Of a stretch of DNA of 64,000 bases, positions 44,312 to 52,568 are shown piece by piece. The stretch comes from an uncultured Eggerthellaceae bacterium (GTDB taxonomy: Bacteria; Actinomycetota; Coriobacteriia; Coriobacteriales; Eggerthellaceae), in contig CAUDUM010000007.1 in NCBI GenBank assembly GCA_958452575.1, positions 1-64,000 on the forward strand, in the 5' to 3' direction. Made by a program: the position numbers and the translations under genes. The first letter of the stretch is position 1. Every line of letters starts with the position of its first letter. The notes under the pieces are model-generated. The model was not told where the DNA came from, did no database searches, and worked only from the letters and a program-made list of their open reading frames with translations.

Positions 44312-44356
44312 CTCATAACCCGAAGGTCGTTGGTTCGAATCCAGCCCCCGCGACCA
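44312..44356 (+). repeat. duplicated 3' end of tRNA-fMet (att site)
   Basis: Forty-five bases from the anticodon loop to CCA match 32370-32414 except at three T-arm positions. Two of the differences keep the T-stem paired (A-T becomes T-A), so this is a real tRNA 3' half from another tRNA-fMet rather than a decayed copy. It lacks a 5' half and cannot act as a tRNA. Confidence 0.85.
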
Positions 44357-44364
44357 AAATTTAT

Positions 44365-44398
44365 CGCCCTAGCTGGGAAGTCAGCTAGGGCGTTTTCC
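44365..44398 (+). terminator. intrinsic terminator beyond the att site
   Basis: CGCCCTAGCTG (44365-44375) pairs perfectly with CAGCTAGGGCG (44382-44392), then TTTTCCT. It was probably the original terminator of the chromosomal tRNA-fMet. Confidence 0.85.
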
Positions 44399-44422
44399 TG
44401 TACCTCGCACCAATAGCGGTCG

Positions 44423-44448
44423 ACCGTGTAGGTATCCGTGTATGTATC
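44423..44448 (+). repeat. 26-bp direct repeat, left copy
   Basis: Two tandem units of CCGTGTA(T/G)GTAT. The same 26 bases, one mismatch, recur at 47985-48010. It lies 66 bases after the tRNA duplicate, the same distance as the TTTGGGCTAA block from the other tRNA end. Confidence 0.65.
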
Positions 44449-44584
44449 GACATGAAGCGAGACGTGGGTAGGAAGTTAACTCCTGCGCTTCGCCAGCGAA
44501 TCCATCAAGGCTCGCAGAAGCTCAAGCTGGCCACGGACGACTCGGGCAACAGCGCCGCGTCGGAGAGCCTTGATTTTTGGCTGC

Positions 44585-44827
44585 ATGTCTCTGAACTTCT
44601 ACACTCCGATGGGCGAATTCGAGCTTGACGATGACCTTGGGGCGATGAACCTCGGGGAGGCGCCTTACGAGATTGGGGACGCGGGTGAAGTCCTCGTGGA
44701 ATCCGAGGAAGCCATCGAGCTGTGGTCTTGCAGCTACTCAAACACTCAGATGGCTTATGATAAGGCCCATAGCGGATACGCGGGGCTTGCCATTGTCGTT
44801 GACGAAGGGCATGCTGGCTTTACGTGA
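44585..44827 (+). CDS. hypothetical acidic protein, 80 residues
   Basis: This short acidic frame (MSLNFYTPMGEFELDDDLGA at the start, ends in DEGHAGFT) has no signal peptide or known motif. The ribosome site is weak, and a TTG at 44570 is another possible start. It could be a remnant of a larger gene. It precedes the tandem secreted proteins by 38 bases. Confidence 0.35.
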   Translation: MSLNFYTPMGEFELDDDLGAMNLGEAPYEIGDAGEVLVESEEAIELWSCSYSNTQMAYDKAHSGYAGLAIVVDEGHAGFT

Positions 44828-44865
44828 GATTATCCCGATATCGAGGGCATAGAGGTGGATTAAAA

Positions 44866-45978
44866 ATGAGTAAGGGCATGGAGTGGGTCAAGTCGCATAA
44901 ACCTCATGTCGCCGCGTTGGCTGTGGCGGTGATCGCCGCGATCTGCCTTGCGGTGGCGGCAGCATGCGGCGTGTTCTCCCCTTCCGCTCTGCAGGCGGAG
45001 CAGGAGGAGTCGAGCGCAGCGCGGCTCACCATCGGCGTTACGGCGGATTCCGGTTGGGATGGGGAATCCACGCCCGCAATCGCTCATATCGTGGGCGAGG
45101 GGGTTGATTTCTACCATGCAATCAATCCCGATGCAGAGGGGAACAAGGGCGCGTCAACCGTTGAGCTCACAGAGGGGGACTACACGGTGTCGCTCATCAG
45201 CCCGCTCAACCGCGACGGCTCCGCCTACGAGCTGTACGGCACGAGCGAAGAGCAGCAAGTCGCGCTCGAGGCAGGCGGCGAGCTGTCCGTAGATTTCGTC
45301 ATGACGCTGATTGCGGCAGAAGACGTGACGGACGAGACGGTGCAGAGCATCGTCTGGCAAACCAGACTTGCCGTGGAAAACGGCGACGAGACGCTTGAGG
45401 GTGATGCGGGGCGTTCCATCCTCGATAGGCTCGTGCAGAACGCAGCCGCCAACCCGAACGCCTCCGACGAAACCAAGGACGAGGCGGCCAAGGTGGAGGA
45501 AGAGGCGGACGCGGATGAGGAGTCTGCGGCTTCCACCCCCTCTGCTCCCGGCGGTTCGCAAGGCGGCTCGGGTGCCGCCGCCTCTGGAGGGGAAAACTCC
45601 AGCAGCGGCGCATCCAGCAGTGGTGGCTCTGGTGGCGGCCAGGCTTCCTCCCACACGCATAGCTGGAAGGACCACACCGCCACGCGGCAGGTATGGGTCG
45701 AGAACTGGGTGACGGTGCCGGACTATGAAAGCCAGCGCGTATTCAGTCACTACCTGTACGTGTTCTCCTATGACGGTTATTCGACAACTGACATCAACGA
45801 TGTCAAGGCTCACTCGTTGGAGCTTTTGAAGTCAGGCGTTGATAACACCAATTACACCAACGTTCCGCAATACACGTGGCAGACCGTTCAGGTCGGTTCC
45901 CACGAGGAGGACCAGGGCTGGTACGAGACGCAGACCTATGTGGACTACCAGTATTGCGACTGCGGGGCAACGAAGTAG
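44866..45978 (+). CDS. secreted or surface protein, paralogue 1 (repeated gene pair)
   Basis: This 370-residue protein has an N-terminal hydrophobic segment (about 14-40, with an AAAC that could be lipid-modified). An outside domain follows (about 55-175: GESTPAIAHI, VDFYHAI, STVELTEGDYTVSLISPLN), then a low-complexity Ser/Gly/Ala spacer (about 230-275) and a C-terminal module starting HTHSWKDHTATRQVWV and ending YCDCGATK. That module recurs in surface proteins of Coriobacteriia as I recall. The function is unknown. ATG at 44866 follows AGGTGG. The next gene is a diverged copy. Confidence 0.75.
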   Translation: MSKGMEWVKSHKPHVAALAVAVIAAICLAVAAACGVFSPSALQAEQEESSAARLTIGVTADSGWDGESTPAIAHIVGEGVDFYHAINPDAEGNKGASTVELTEGDYTVSLISPLNRDGSAYELYGTSEEQQVALEAGGELSVDFVMTLIAAEDVTDETVQSIVWQTRLAVENGDETLEGDAGRSILDRLVQNAAANPNASDETKDEAAKVEEEADADEESAASTPSAPGGSQGGSGAAASGGENSSSGASSSGGSGGGQASSHTHSWKDHTATRQVWVENWVTVPDYESQRVFSHYLYVFSYDGYSTTDINDVKAHSLELLKSGVDNTNYTNVPQYTWQTVQVGSHEEDQGWYETQTYVDYQYCDCGATK

Positions 45979-46043
45979 CTGGCGGCTGGCGCCGCAGGAG
46001 ACCCCGAGAGAGGGTTCCGGGGCGGCGAGAAGGGGGAGACGAC

Positions 46044-47150
46044 ATGGGCAAGGCATTCGAATGGGCGAAGGCTCGCGGGCTGGTCGCTGCCGCCGCGATC
46101 GCGACGGCAGTCTGCGTGGCGGCCGCGTCCCTGGGCGGCTGCGCGCCCGCTCAGCAGGAGGAATTTGCGCAGCCCGCCGAGCTCACCCTCAACGTGACGG
46201 CGGACGAGGGCTGGGACGAGGGCTCCACGCCCGCCATCGCCCATATCTCGAATGGCGAGGTGGACTTCTACCACGCGATACGCCCCGACGCCGAGGGCGG
46301 CAAGGGCTCCTCGACCGTCGAGCTGCCCGAGGGAGACTACACCGTCTCACTCGTCAGCCCCCTTAACGGCGACGGCTCCGCCTACGAGCTGTACGAAACG
46401 AGCGGGGAGCAGGCCGTCTCCGTTGCCGCCGCCGGCGAGCTGTCCATGGACTTCGTCATGACGCGAATCCCGGCTGACAAGGTGACTGACGAGATGCTCA
46501 AGAGCATCGTCGACCAAACGAAGGACGCCGTCGAGAACGGCGACGAGACCTTGAAGGGCGACGCCGGTAAGGATATCCTCGACAAACTTGAGGGCAACGT
46601 GGCCGAGAACCCGAACGTCTCCGACGAGACGAAACAGGACGCCACGGACGCCGACAAGGAGGTCGACGTGGACGGTCAGCCGGAGGCCACGACGCCTTCA
46701 GGCGGTAACGGCAACGCGAGCGACGCCGGCAACGGCGACAGCGGTTTCAACGCGGGGAACTCCGGTTCCAACGGCAACGGTTCCGGCTCTTCCGGCGGTT
46801 CTTCGAACCAGCCTTCCGCGCCGGCTCACAGCCACAGCTGGAAAGACCACACCGCGACCAGGCAGGTCTGGGTTCCGAACATCGTGACCGTGACTGACTA
46901 CGCAGACCAGCAGGTACCTGTTGGCACGCAGTATGTCTTCGCGGAGGACGGCTTCGTGACCACAGATTCAAACGCGGCCAAGGCGCATGCCGCTGAACTC
47001 GTTAAGCAGGGTTACTTCGGTAACTACCGCATGGAAACCATCTACGAGACTCAGCGCGTACCTGTCGGTTCCCACGAGGAAGACCAAGGCTGGTACGAAA
47101 CCGAAACCTACGTGGACTACCAGTACTGCGACTGCGGCGCAACGAAGTAG
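46044..47150 (+). CDS. lipoprotein, paralogue 2 of the repeated gene pair
   Basis: This 368-residue protein has the same layout as its upstream neighbour. Here the signal peptide ends in a clear lipobox (SLGGC, residue 34), so it should be anchored to the membrane outside. The outer domain repeats DEGSTPAIAHI, VDFYHAI and LPEGDYTVSLVSPL. The spacer is Gly/Asn/Ser-rich (about 225-260), and the end module HSHSWKDHTATRQVWV to CDCGATK is nearly the same as in paralogue 1. ATG at 46044 follows GAAGGGGGAG. The pair arose by tandem duplication. Confidence 0.8.
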   Translation: MGKAFEWAKARGLVAAAAIATAVCVAAASLGGCAPAQQEEFAQPAELTLNVTADEGWDEGSTPAIAHISNGEVDFYHAIRPDAEGGKGSSTVELPEGDYTVSLVSPLNGDGSAYELYETSGEQAVSVAAAGELSMDFVMTRIPADKVTDEMLKSIVDQTKDAVENGDETLKGDAGKDILDKLEGNVAENPNVSDETKQDATDADKEVDVDGQPEATTPSGGNGNASDAGNGDSGFNAGNSGSNGNGSGSSGGSSNQPSAPAHSHSWKDHTATRQVWVPNIVTVTDYADQQVPVGTQYVFAEDGFVTTDSNAAKAHAAELVKQGYFGNYRMETIYETQRVPVGSHEEDQGWYETETYVDYQYCDCGATK

Positions 47151-47311
47151 CCGGTTGGACGCGCTTGTCCATCCGAGGCCGTGCTCGATTTCGGTCGCGG
47201 CCTCTTGTTTCATCTTGAGCGTGTGCCCGGTGCGAGTCACTTGTCGCTGGGCTGTCTCATCCCGTTGGTCTTGAATAGCCCTGATCTTGCACTCGATGAG
47301 TCTTCGCCAAG

Positions 47312-47941
47312 CTATTTCACCAGCCAGACGATCTTAACTTCGGCGGAGAGTTCGACGGTATCTGGCTTCAGCTTGTCTGCCAGCCGATCCGGCGCGCTCA
47401 TTGTAAGGGGCTGTTCGCACACCAGGTACTCTTCTACGTCGTTGGAAACATCATAAACATCATCGCGTCCCGAGAGGTTTGCCGACTCAATACCTGCGAT
47501 AGTTTGCTTCATCGACTCTGCCAGTATCTCCGCCTTTGACCTGGAGTTGGCAACGGCATCCGCAAGCAGCTCTTTCCTGAGCAAGTTTTCGTTTGAGATT
47601 GAATAGATGGCCGAAAAAGCGACATTTGAGAACCCTTTTTCAATCAGAGATCGGACCTCGTTAACGAATGCCGGATTAACGGGAAAGGGAACAGAGAGGA
47701 TCTTCTCTGATTCATAAGCGATCTCTTCTGAGCCATAGCCGCCGCGACGGACTATTCTGTCGGAGGAGACCACAATCGAACGGATCTCGATGCCGAGTTT
47801 TTCGAGTTTAGTAAGCAAACGCTCGCATTCTTCGCTTGAGAGCTTTGACGCTTCCGCAGCGGATTTTGCACGAGCTTCAATTTCAAATGAGACCTTACAG
47901 CGATTCGCTTCGAATTCACGCTCGGCTGTTCCAACAACCAA
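47312..47941 (-). CDS. SIMPL-domain (DUF541) protein
   Basis: This 209-residue protein matches the SIMPL pattern: GTAEREFEANRCKVSFEIEA at the start, KSAAEASKLSSEECERLLTKLEKLGI, then a repeat of beta strands and helices to VELSAEVKIVWLVK. SIMPL proteins are mostly periplasmic or exported with unknown role. This one has no signal peptide. The start is TTG at 47941 with no clear ribosome site, so a lost N-terminus is possible. Codons are less GC-rich than in flanking genes, in line with foreign origin. Confidence 0.7.
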   Translation of the reverse strand: MVVGTAEREFEANRCKVSFEIEARAKSAAEASKLSSEECERLLTKLEKLGIEIRSIVVSSDRIVRRGGYGSEEIAYESEKILSVPFPVNPAFVNEVRSLIEKGFSNVAFSAIYSISNENLLRKELLADAVANSRSKAEILAESMKQTIAGIESANLSGRDDVYDVSNDVEEYLVCEQPLTMSAPDRLADKLKPDTVELSAEVKIVWLVK

Positions 47942-47984
47942 ACAGTTCAGGCGTTTTTCTTTGTCTTGGGCCGAAAACGGGCAA

Positions 47985-48010
47985 CCGTGTATGTATCCGT
48001 GTATGTATCA
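47985..48010 (+). repeat. 26-bp direct repeat, right copy
   Basis: Matches 44423-44448 at 25 of 26 positions and in the same direction. The two flank a 3.6 kb segment with the paralogous surface proteins and the SIMPL gene. Confidence 0.65.
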
Positions 48011-48248
48011 GCATATGCCCTACGCAAAGCAGCCAACCTTTGCGTTTCTCCAACGCGGGCAAGCTCAACTTGGGTTGTCCGTCTCGCCGTCCATCAAAGT
48101 CACGCCATCCCGGTCAAACCATCGGCTTGGAAACCTTTTCTTTCCGGCGGCAATTTCCGGCAGCTTTGCGATTCTGAATTTATACTATGCAACACAGGCG
48201 ATCGAAGTACGCTGGCGTTCTTGCGGCACTGAAGGGGAGGGTGCTCCT

Positions 48249-49103
48249 ATGAGCTGGGCGATACTTGCAGACTCGAGCTGCAATCTGAGGGAATACCGTC
48301 CCAAGGCTGTCGATGCGGTTTATCGCGTTGCGCCGCTCAAAATCAACATCGCGGGGCGCGAATACGTCGACGATGCATCCCTTGACGTCGCCGAGTTGAA
48401 TCGCCTCATCCTCGAAGAGGACACCTCGTCGTCCAGCTCGTGCCCCAGTGTCGGCGAGTGGGCGGAGCTGTTCCGGTCCGCCGACAACATCATCGCCATC
48501 ACTATATCCGCCCGGCTGTCGGGAAGCTACGAGGCCGCTTGCATGGCGCGCGACATGGTGCTCGAAGAGGGTGCGCGCAACATCCACATCGTCAATTCGC
48601 GGGCGGCGGGCGGCAAGCTCGAGCTGCTTGTGGCGCAATCGGACGGGTTCCTTGCCGAGCATCCGTCGGCGTCGTTTGACGAGGCGGTCGCCTTCGTCGA
48701 TCGGCTCGAGAGCGCCTCGACCGTGCTCTTTTCCCTGAGCAGCTACGACAACCTGACCAAATCGGGGCGCATGCCCAAGCTGGCGGGGCATCTTGCCAGC
48801 AAGCTGAACATCCGCATTCTGGGAATCGCGAGCGATGAGGGCACCATCAAGATCGTGGGCCCCACGCGCGGATCGCGCAAAACGCTCGACAAGATCGTCC
48901 ATACGATGCGCGACCAGGGCTTCGACGGCGGCATGGTCTATCTCGACCATGTGGAAAACGAGCCCGGAGCGCAGGCGTTGGCGGACCGTATTCGCCAAGA
49001 GTGGCCCGACGCGGAGGTCCGCATCCTGCCATGCGGCGGCCTGTGCTCGTACTACGCCGAAAACAAAGGCCTGATCATCGGCTTTGGAACTGCGGAAGGG
49101 TAG
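48249..49103 (+). CDS. DegV family fatty-acid-binding protein
   Basis: This 284-residue protein has the two-lobed DegV form: AILADSSCNL (first strand and Ser loop), TSSSSCPSVGEW, ITISARLSGSYEAA (lipid head-group loop) and IVNSRAAGG. Members bind long-chain fatty acids; in Firmicutes the FakB group presents them to the kinase FakA. No FakA gene is in the window. ATG at 48249 follows GGGAGG at eight bases. The frame upstream to 47790 is not part of the gene. Confidence 0.9.
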   Translation: MSWAILADSSCNLREYRPKAVDAVYRVAPLKINIAGREYVDDASLDVAELNRLILEEDTSSSSSCPSVGEWAELFRSADNIIAITISARLSGSYEAACMARDMVLEEGARNIHIVNSRAAGGKLELLVAQSDGFLAEHPSASFDEAVAFVDRLESASTVLFSLSSYDNLTKSGRMPKLAGHLASKLNIRILGIASDEGTIKIVGPTRGSRKTLDKIVHTMRDQGFDGGMVYLDHVENEPGAQALADRIRQEWPDAEVRILPCGGLCSYYAENKGLIIGFGTAEG

Positions 49104-49323
49104 TGAATCCGCCGCCAGAAGCGAGTTGCCGGCCATCATCGAAGGCATGCTTCCGGGTCGAGTCTCCGATCTTCCCTCCCTATCGGTATCCTATCGTATA
49201 CAGGGGGGTGGGTATTTTGCTAGAATCAGGGAGCCGTCTGATTTCGGCGGCTTTCCTGTGCCGCGGGCGCAGGAGACATATCGCCCGAAGGGCAGCACGC
49301 CATAACGCACAAGAAAAGGAGAG

Positions 49324-49956
49324 ATGGCGGTGCTTGAGAACGCAGCTTCCTGGATGAAGTCTCATGTGATGTACGTCGTGATCGGCGCGGTGGTCGTCAT
49401 CGCGGCGCTTGCCGTCGCCGTGCTTGCGGCTTCCGGCGTGTTCGCGCCCGATTACGATATGCCCAACATGGCAATGGCCCAATCGACCTCGAAGGACTCC
49501 GATGCCAAAGATGCCAAGGAGGAGGCGACCGCCGAAGAGGAGGACGCCGACGCCGAGGACGATGCGGAGGGCGAAGCCGAAGAGCCTGCCGATGAGGCCC
49601 TGGCAGAGGATTTCGCCTCCGTGCCCGAAGCAGCCGATTTCACCGCCGATGGCGGAGGGTATTCGGACTATGTTGCGCCTTCGACGGGTTGGACGACTCC
49701 GAGCTACGAGGATTCCTACGATGACAGCGCAAGCACGTGGGAACCGTCAGGCGATGCCGGCGCGGGCGTCGATGCCGCGCCGGAACCCGAACCGACGCCC
49801 GAGCCCGAAACGCCGCCTGTAGATGAGCCTGCGGTGGAAGAGCCCTCATACGACACCCCTCCTGTTGAGGAGCCCGTTGTGCCCGATCAGCCTGTGGAGA
49901 CGCCTTCTGTTGACGCGGGGGATGCAGCTGCCGTCTCCGAGATTCCCGCCGCCTAA
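49324..49956 (+). CDS. single-span membrane protein with acidic and Pro/Glu-rich exterior
   Basis: This 210-residue protein has one hydrophobic segment (about 15-40, YVVIGAVVVIAALAVAVLAA), followed by an acidic stretch (about 60-95) and a proline/glutamate-rich end with repeated PEPEPTPEPETPP and VEEP runs. The first 45 residues resemble those of the 44866 protein (KSH, AALAVAVLAASGVFAP against AALAVAV and ACGVFSP), so they may share an anchor type. No enzyme domain is seen. ATG at 49324 follows AAAAGGAGAG. Confidence 0.65.
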   Translation: MAVLENAASWMKSHVMYVVIGAVVVIAALAVAVLAASGVFAPDYDMPNMAMAQSTSKDSDAKDAKEEATAEEEDADAEDDAEGEAEEPADEALAEDFASVPEAADFTADGGGYSDYVAPSTGWTTPSYEDSYDDSASTWEPSGDAGAGVDAAPEPEPTPEPETPPVDEPAVEEPSYDTPPVEEPVVPDQPVETPSVDAGDAAAVSEIPAA

Positions 49957-50084
49957 CGTTCGCGTCCTGCCGCATCGCTTCGCCGTTGGCCAAAAGAGCC
50001 TCCCCGCTGCTGCGGCATAGCGCTATCATATTCGCGGATGCAGGGGTACCTGCGCGGCGATCAGCCGCTCATCCCGTTGCGGGA

Positions 50085-50170
50085 CGAGCGCATGAAACGC
50101 CGTGCTGGTTGAGAGGGCTTGCGCCCAACCCTTCGAACCTGTCAGTTAACACTGGTGTAGGGAGCATGCT
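50085..50170 (+). promoter_or_regulatory. TPP riboswitch (thi box)
   Basis: The conserved parts of the thiamine pyrophosphate sensor are in order: CTGGTTGAGAGG, then ACCCTTCGAACCTG, TTAACACTGG and TGTAGGGAGCATGC, whose end can pair back to GCGCATG at the 5' side. A terminator hairpin follows at 50184 and thiM at 50288. Bound TPP should favour the terminator and shut off the operon. Confidence 0.93.
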
Positions 50171-50183
50171 TGCGATCGCAGGG

Positions 50184-50211
50184 GCGCTGCCGTAACCGGC
50201 GGCGCTTTTTT
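50184..50211 (+). terminator. riboswitch expression-platform terminator
   Basis: GCGCTGCCG (50184-50192) pairs with CGGCGGCGC (50197-50205), one G-T pair, loop TAAC, then TTTTTT. Confidence 0.88.
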
Positions 50212-50287
50212 GTTGACGCCGCCGCCGGCGCGATCCCGCGTCCATCCAGCGCAGCGCATCGCAAGGACCTCCGGGAAAGGAACGTTC

Positions 50288-51127
50288 ATGATCGACAAGT
50301 CCCAGCTGCAACAGCAGATCGCCGCCGCCGCGCGCGAAGTGCGCGCCGCCAATCCCATGGCGGGGTCCGTCACCAACACGGTGACCATCAATCTCGTCGC
50401 CAATGCCCAGATCGCAGTCGGCGGTTCCGCTGCCATGGTCTACCTGCCCGACGAAGGAGAATTTCTTGCCAACGCGGGTGGTGCGACCTACATCAACGTC
50501 GGCACGCTGTTCCCCATCTACAAGGAGACGCTTCCGCGCACCGCGCGCACGCTGCATGAGGCGGGCAGGCCGTGGGTGCTCGATCCGGTCGCCATCGGCA
50601 TCGGCGAGATGCGTACCGACCTGCTTGCCCAGTTCAAAGAGTTCAAGCCGACGATCATCCGCGGCAATGCTTCGGAAGTGATCGCGCTGGCCAACCTGTG
50701 GGAGCTGGAGGGCGACGGCGGCGCATCGCAGGTGCGCGGCGTCGATTCCACCCAGGCGGTCGACGAGGCGCGCGCGGCAGCGGTGGCGCTTGCCCGCTAT
50801 ACCGGCGGCGCTGTGGCGGTGTCGGGCGAGACCGATCTGATCACCGATGGCGAGGTCGTGTGCTACTCGCGCGGTGGATCGCACTTCATGGCCAAGATCA
50901 CGGGGTCGGGGTGCAGCCTGGGCGGGGTGTGCGCGGTGTACGCCGCCTGCGCCGAGACGCCGCTGGCAGCGGCGATGGCGGGCGTGCAGGCGTACAACTT
51001 GGCGGGCGCCCGCGCCGAGGCGAAGGTCGACGCGCCCGGAAGCTTCCAAGTCGCCTTCATCGACGAGCTGTACAAGGCGACGCCTGAGGATATCGCCGCC
51101 AATCCGTTCGAGATCGAGGAGGCATAG
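50288..51127 (+). CDS. thiM: hydroxyethylthiazole kinase ThiM
   Basis: This 279-residue ribokinase-fold enzyme phosphorylates the thiazole alcohol, a salvage step of thiamine synthesis. NPMAGSVTNTVTINLVANA, LDPVAIGIGEMR and IIRGNASEV match ThiM, and ITGSGCSLGG holds the active-site GxGC. ATG at 50288 follows GGGAAAGGAACG. It is the first gene behind the TPP riboswitch, followed by a thiamine-binding protein and thiE. Confidence 0.95.
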   Translation: MIDKSQLQQQIAAAAREVRAANPMAGSVTNTVTINLVANAQIAVGGSAAMVYLPDEGEFLANAGGATYINVGTLFPIYKETLPRTARTLHEAGRPWVLDPVAIGIGEMRTDLLAQFKEFKPTIIRGNASEVIALANLWELEGDGGASQVRGVDSTQAVDEARAAAVALARYTGGAVAVSGETDLITDGEVVCYSRGGSHFMAKITGSGCSLGGVCAVYAACAETPLAAAMAGVQAYNLAGARAEAKVDAPGSFQVAFIDELYKATPEDIAANPFEIEEA

Positions 51128-51248
51128 CTCCATCCATTGCGGGCGGGACGCGGCGTTCGGGAGCTGCTTGCGGTGTCAACGCGCGTCGAAGCAGGGCATG
51201 CCGGATGCGCTCCGCGCGACGAGCTGAACGAAAGGAAGGGTGCCGCAT

Positions 51249-51623
51249 ATGAATACGTTGGTGGCTGTGGCGATCGCACCGTTCGGCGTGGGCGACGAGC
51301 TTGCGGAGCACGTTGCCGAGGTGGTGCGCGTGATCCGCGAGTCGGGTCTGCCGAACAAGACGTCTTCGATGTTCACCGAGATCGAAGGCGAGTGGGACGA
51401 GGTCATGCGTGTGGTCAAAGATGCCACGATGGTTCTTGCGGAAAAGGGGATCCGCACCGAGGTCATCCTGAAGGCCGACGTGCGCCCCGGATTCGAGAAC
51501 ATGATGGAGCGTAAGGTCGCGGTGGTCGACGAGCTGCTTGAGGGGGATGGCCCTGCTCCGCATGCGGGGTCGGACGCGGCGGGCGCCGTCGGTTGCGCAA
51601 ACGAAGAAGGGGGTCGCAAATGA
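51249..51623 (+). CDS. MTH1187 family thiamine-binding protein
   Basis: This 124-residue protein has the MTH1187/YqgV (DUF77) fold: VAVAIAPFGVGDELAEHVAE, then TSSMFTEIEGEWDEVM and RVVKDATMVL. The last 30 residues form a variable Gly/Ala tail. Such proteins bind thiamine or its precursors. It lies in the riboswitch operon, 121 bases after thiM. Its TGA overlaps the thiE ATG (ATGA), so translation of the two is coupled. Confidence 0.85.
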   Translation: MNTLVAVAIAPFGVGDELAEHVAEVVRVIRESGLPNKTSSMFTEIEGEWDEVMRVVKDATMVLAEKGIRTEVILKADVRPGFENMMERKVAVVDELLEGDGPAPHAGSDAAGAVGCANEEGGRK

Positions 51624-52318
51624 GCATGCGCGATAATTTGGACATCTCCGCCTATCTGGTGCTGGGTCCCGAGAACACCCTCGGCCGCCCGGTGGGCGAC
51701 ATCGTGGCGCAGGCGCTTGACGCCGGCTTCACCATCTTCCAGGTGCGCTCGAAGGTGTGCGGCGCGCGCGAGCTGATGGCGTGCGCCGACGAGGCTGCGC
51801 GGGCGATCGCGGCTGCGGGCGCTCAGGATCGCGTTCCGCTGCTCATCGACGACCGGTTGGACGTGGCGCTCGCCGCGCGCGACGCCGGCATCAAGGTGGA
51901 CGGCGTGCACGTGGGCCAAAGCGATGTGCCGGTGGAGGCGTGTCGCCGCTATCTGGGCGAGGACGCCATAGTCGGACTGTCCGCCCGCGCGCACGAGATG
52001 CGCGACTACATCGCGACGGCGGATATGAGCCTGGTCGATTACCTGGGCGTGGGCCCGCTGCATGAGACGGCGACCAAGCCCGATTGCGGCATGGACGACG
52101 ATGGCCGCGTCATCACGCGCAGCTTGGAGGAGCTCTCCGAACTGCGCCGCATCAGCCCCAAGCCCATCGTCGTGGGCGGCGGCGTGAAGGCTGCCGATAT
52201 CCCTGCGCTCGCCAAGACCGGCGTCGATGGTTTCTTCGTCGTGTCGGCCGTGTGCGCCGCCGCCGATCCGCGCGCGGCTGCCGCCGAGCTGGTGGACGCG
52301 TGGAAGGCCAACGCATAG
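51620..52318 (+). CDS. thiE: thiamine phosphate synthase ThiE
   Basis: This 232-residue TIM-barrel enzyme joins the pyrimidine diphosphate and thiazole phosphate. IFQVRSKVC (family: QLR-K), LLIDDRLDVALA, DGVHVGQSD, GLSAR and YLGVGPLHETATK are the substrate-binding strands, and IVVGGGV is the last phosphate loop. No thiD or thiC is present here, so the operon looks like salvage plus coupling. ATG at 51620 overlaps the previous stop. Confidence 0.95.
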   Translation: MSMRDNLDISAYLVLGPENTLGRPVGDIVAQALDAGFTIFQVRSKVCGARELMACADEAARAIAAAGAQDRVPLLIDDRLDVALAARDAGIKVDGVHVGQSDVPVEACRRYLGEDAIVGLSARAHEMRDYIATADMSLVDYLGVGPLHETATKPDCGMDDDGRVITRSLEELSELRRISPKPIVVGGGVKAADIPALAKTGVDGFFVVSAVCAAADPRAAAAELVDAWKANA

Positions 52319-52395
52319 GCGTGCGTTTCGAGCGCAAGGCGTCATCCGATTTCCTTCCGCAACCAAGTTATTCGGGAGAAATGCCGAAAAGGGAG

Positions 52396-52445
52396 AAGAA
52401 TGCGACATCCGATCCGGTTTGGACTTTCGCGGATGTCGCATTCTT
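52396..52445. repeat. 16-bp perfect inverted repeat between convergent genes
   Basis: AAGAATGCGACATCCG (52396-52411) is repeated inverted at 52430-52445 around an 18-base loop, in the 250-base gap between thiE and the radical SAM gene. No T-run follows on either strand. Confidence 0.6.
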
Positions 52446-52568
52446 GCGAGTAGCATGCACAAAAAGCCGAATTCCAATGCGAGAAGGCTCAAAAACCTCC
52501 TCGCTTGTCGCAATCTTCTGAAAAAACGGCATCCAGCATGAAAAGCCCGGCAGACGCTTGGGGGATGA

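Noticed and set aside
44312..44356. A second functional tRNA-fMet
   Set aside because: Only the 3' half is present. The sequence before the anticodon loop has no D-arm or acceptor strand.
44423..48010. Tandem CCGTGTATGTAT units considered as a CRISPR array
   Set aside because: Only two units occur at each end with no spacer series, and no cas genes are present.
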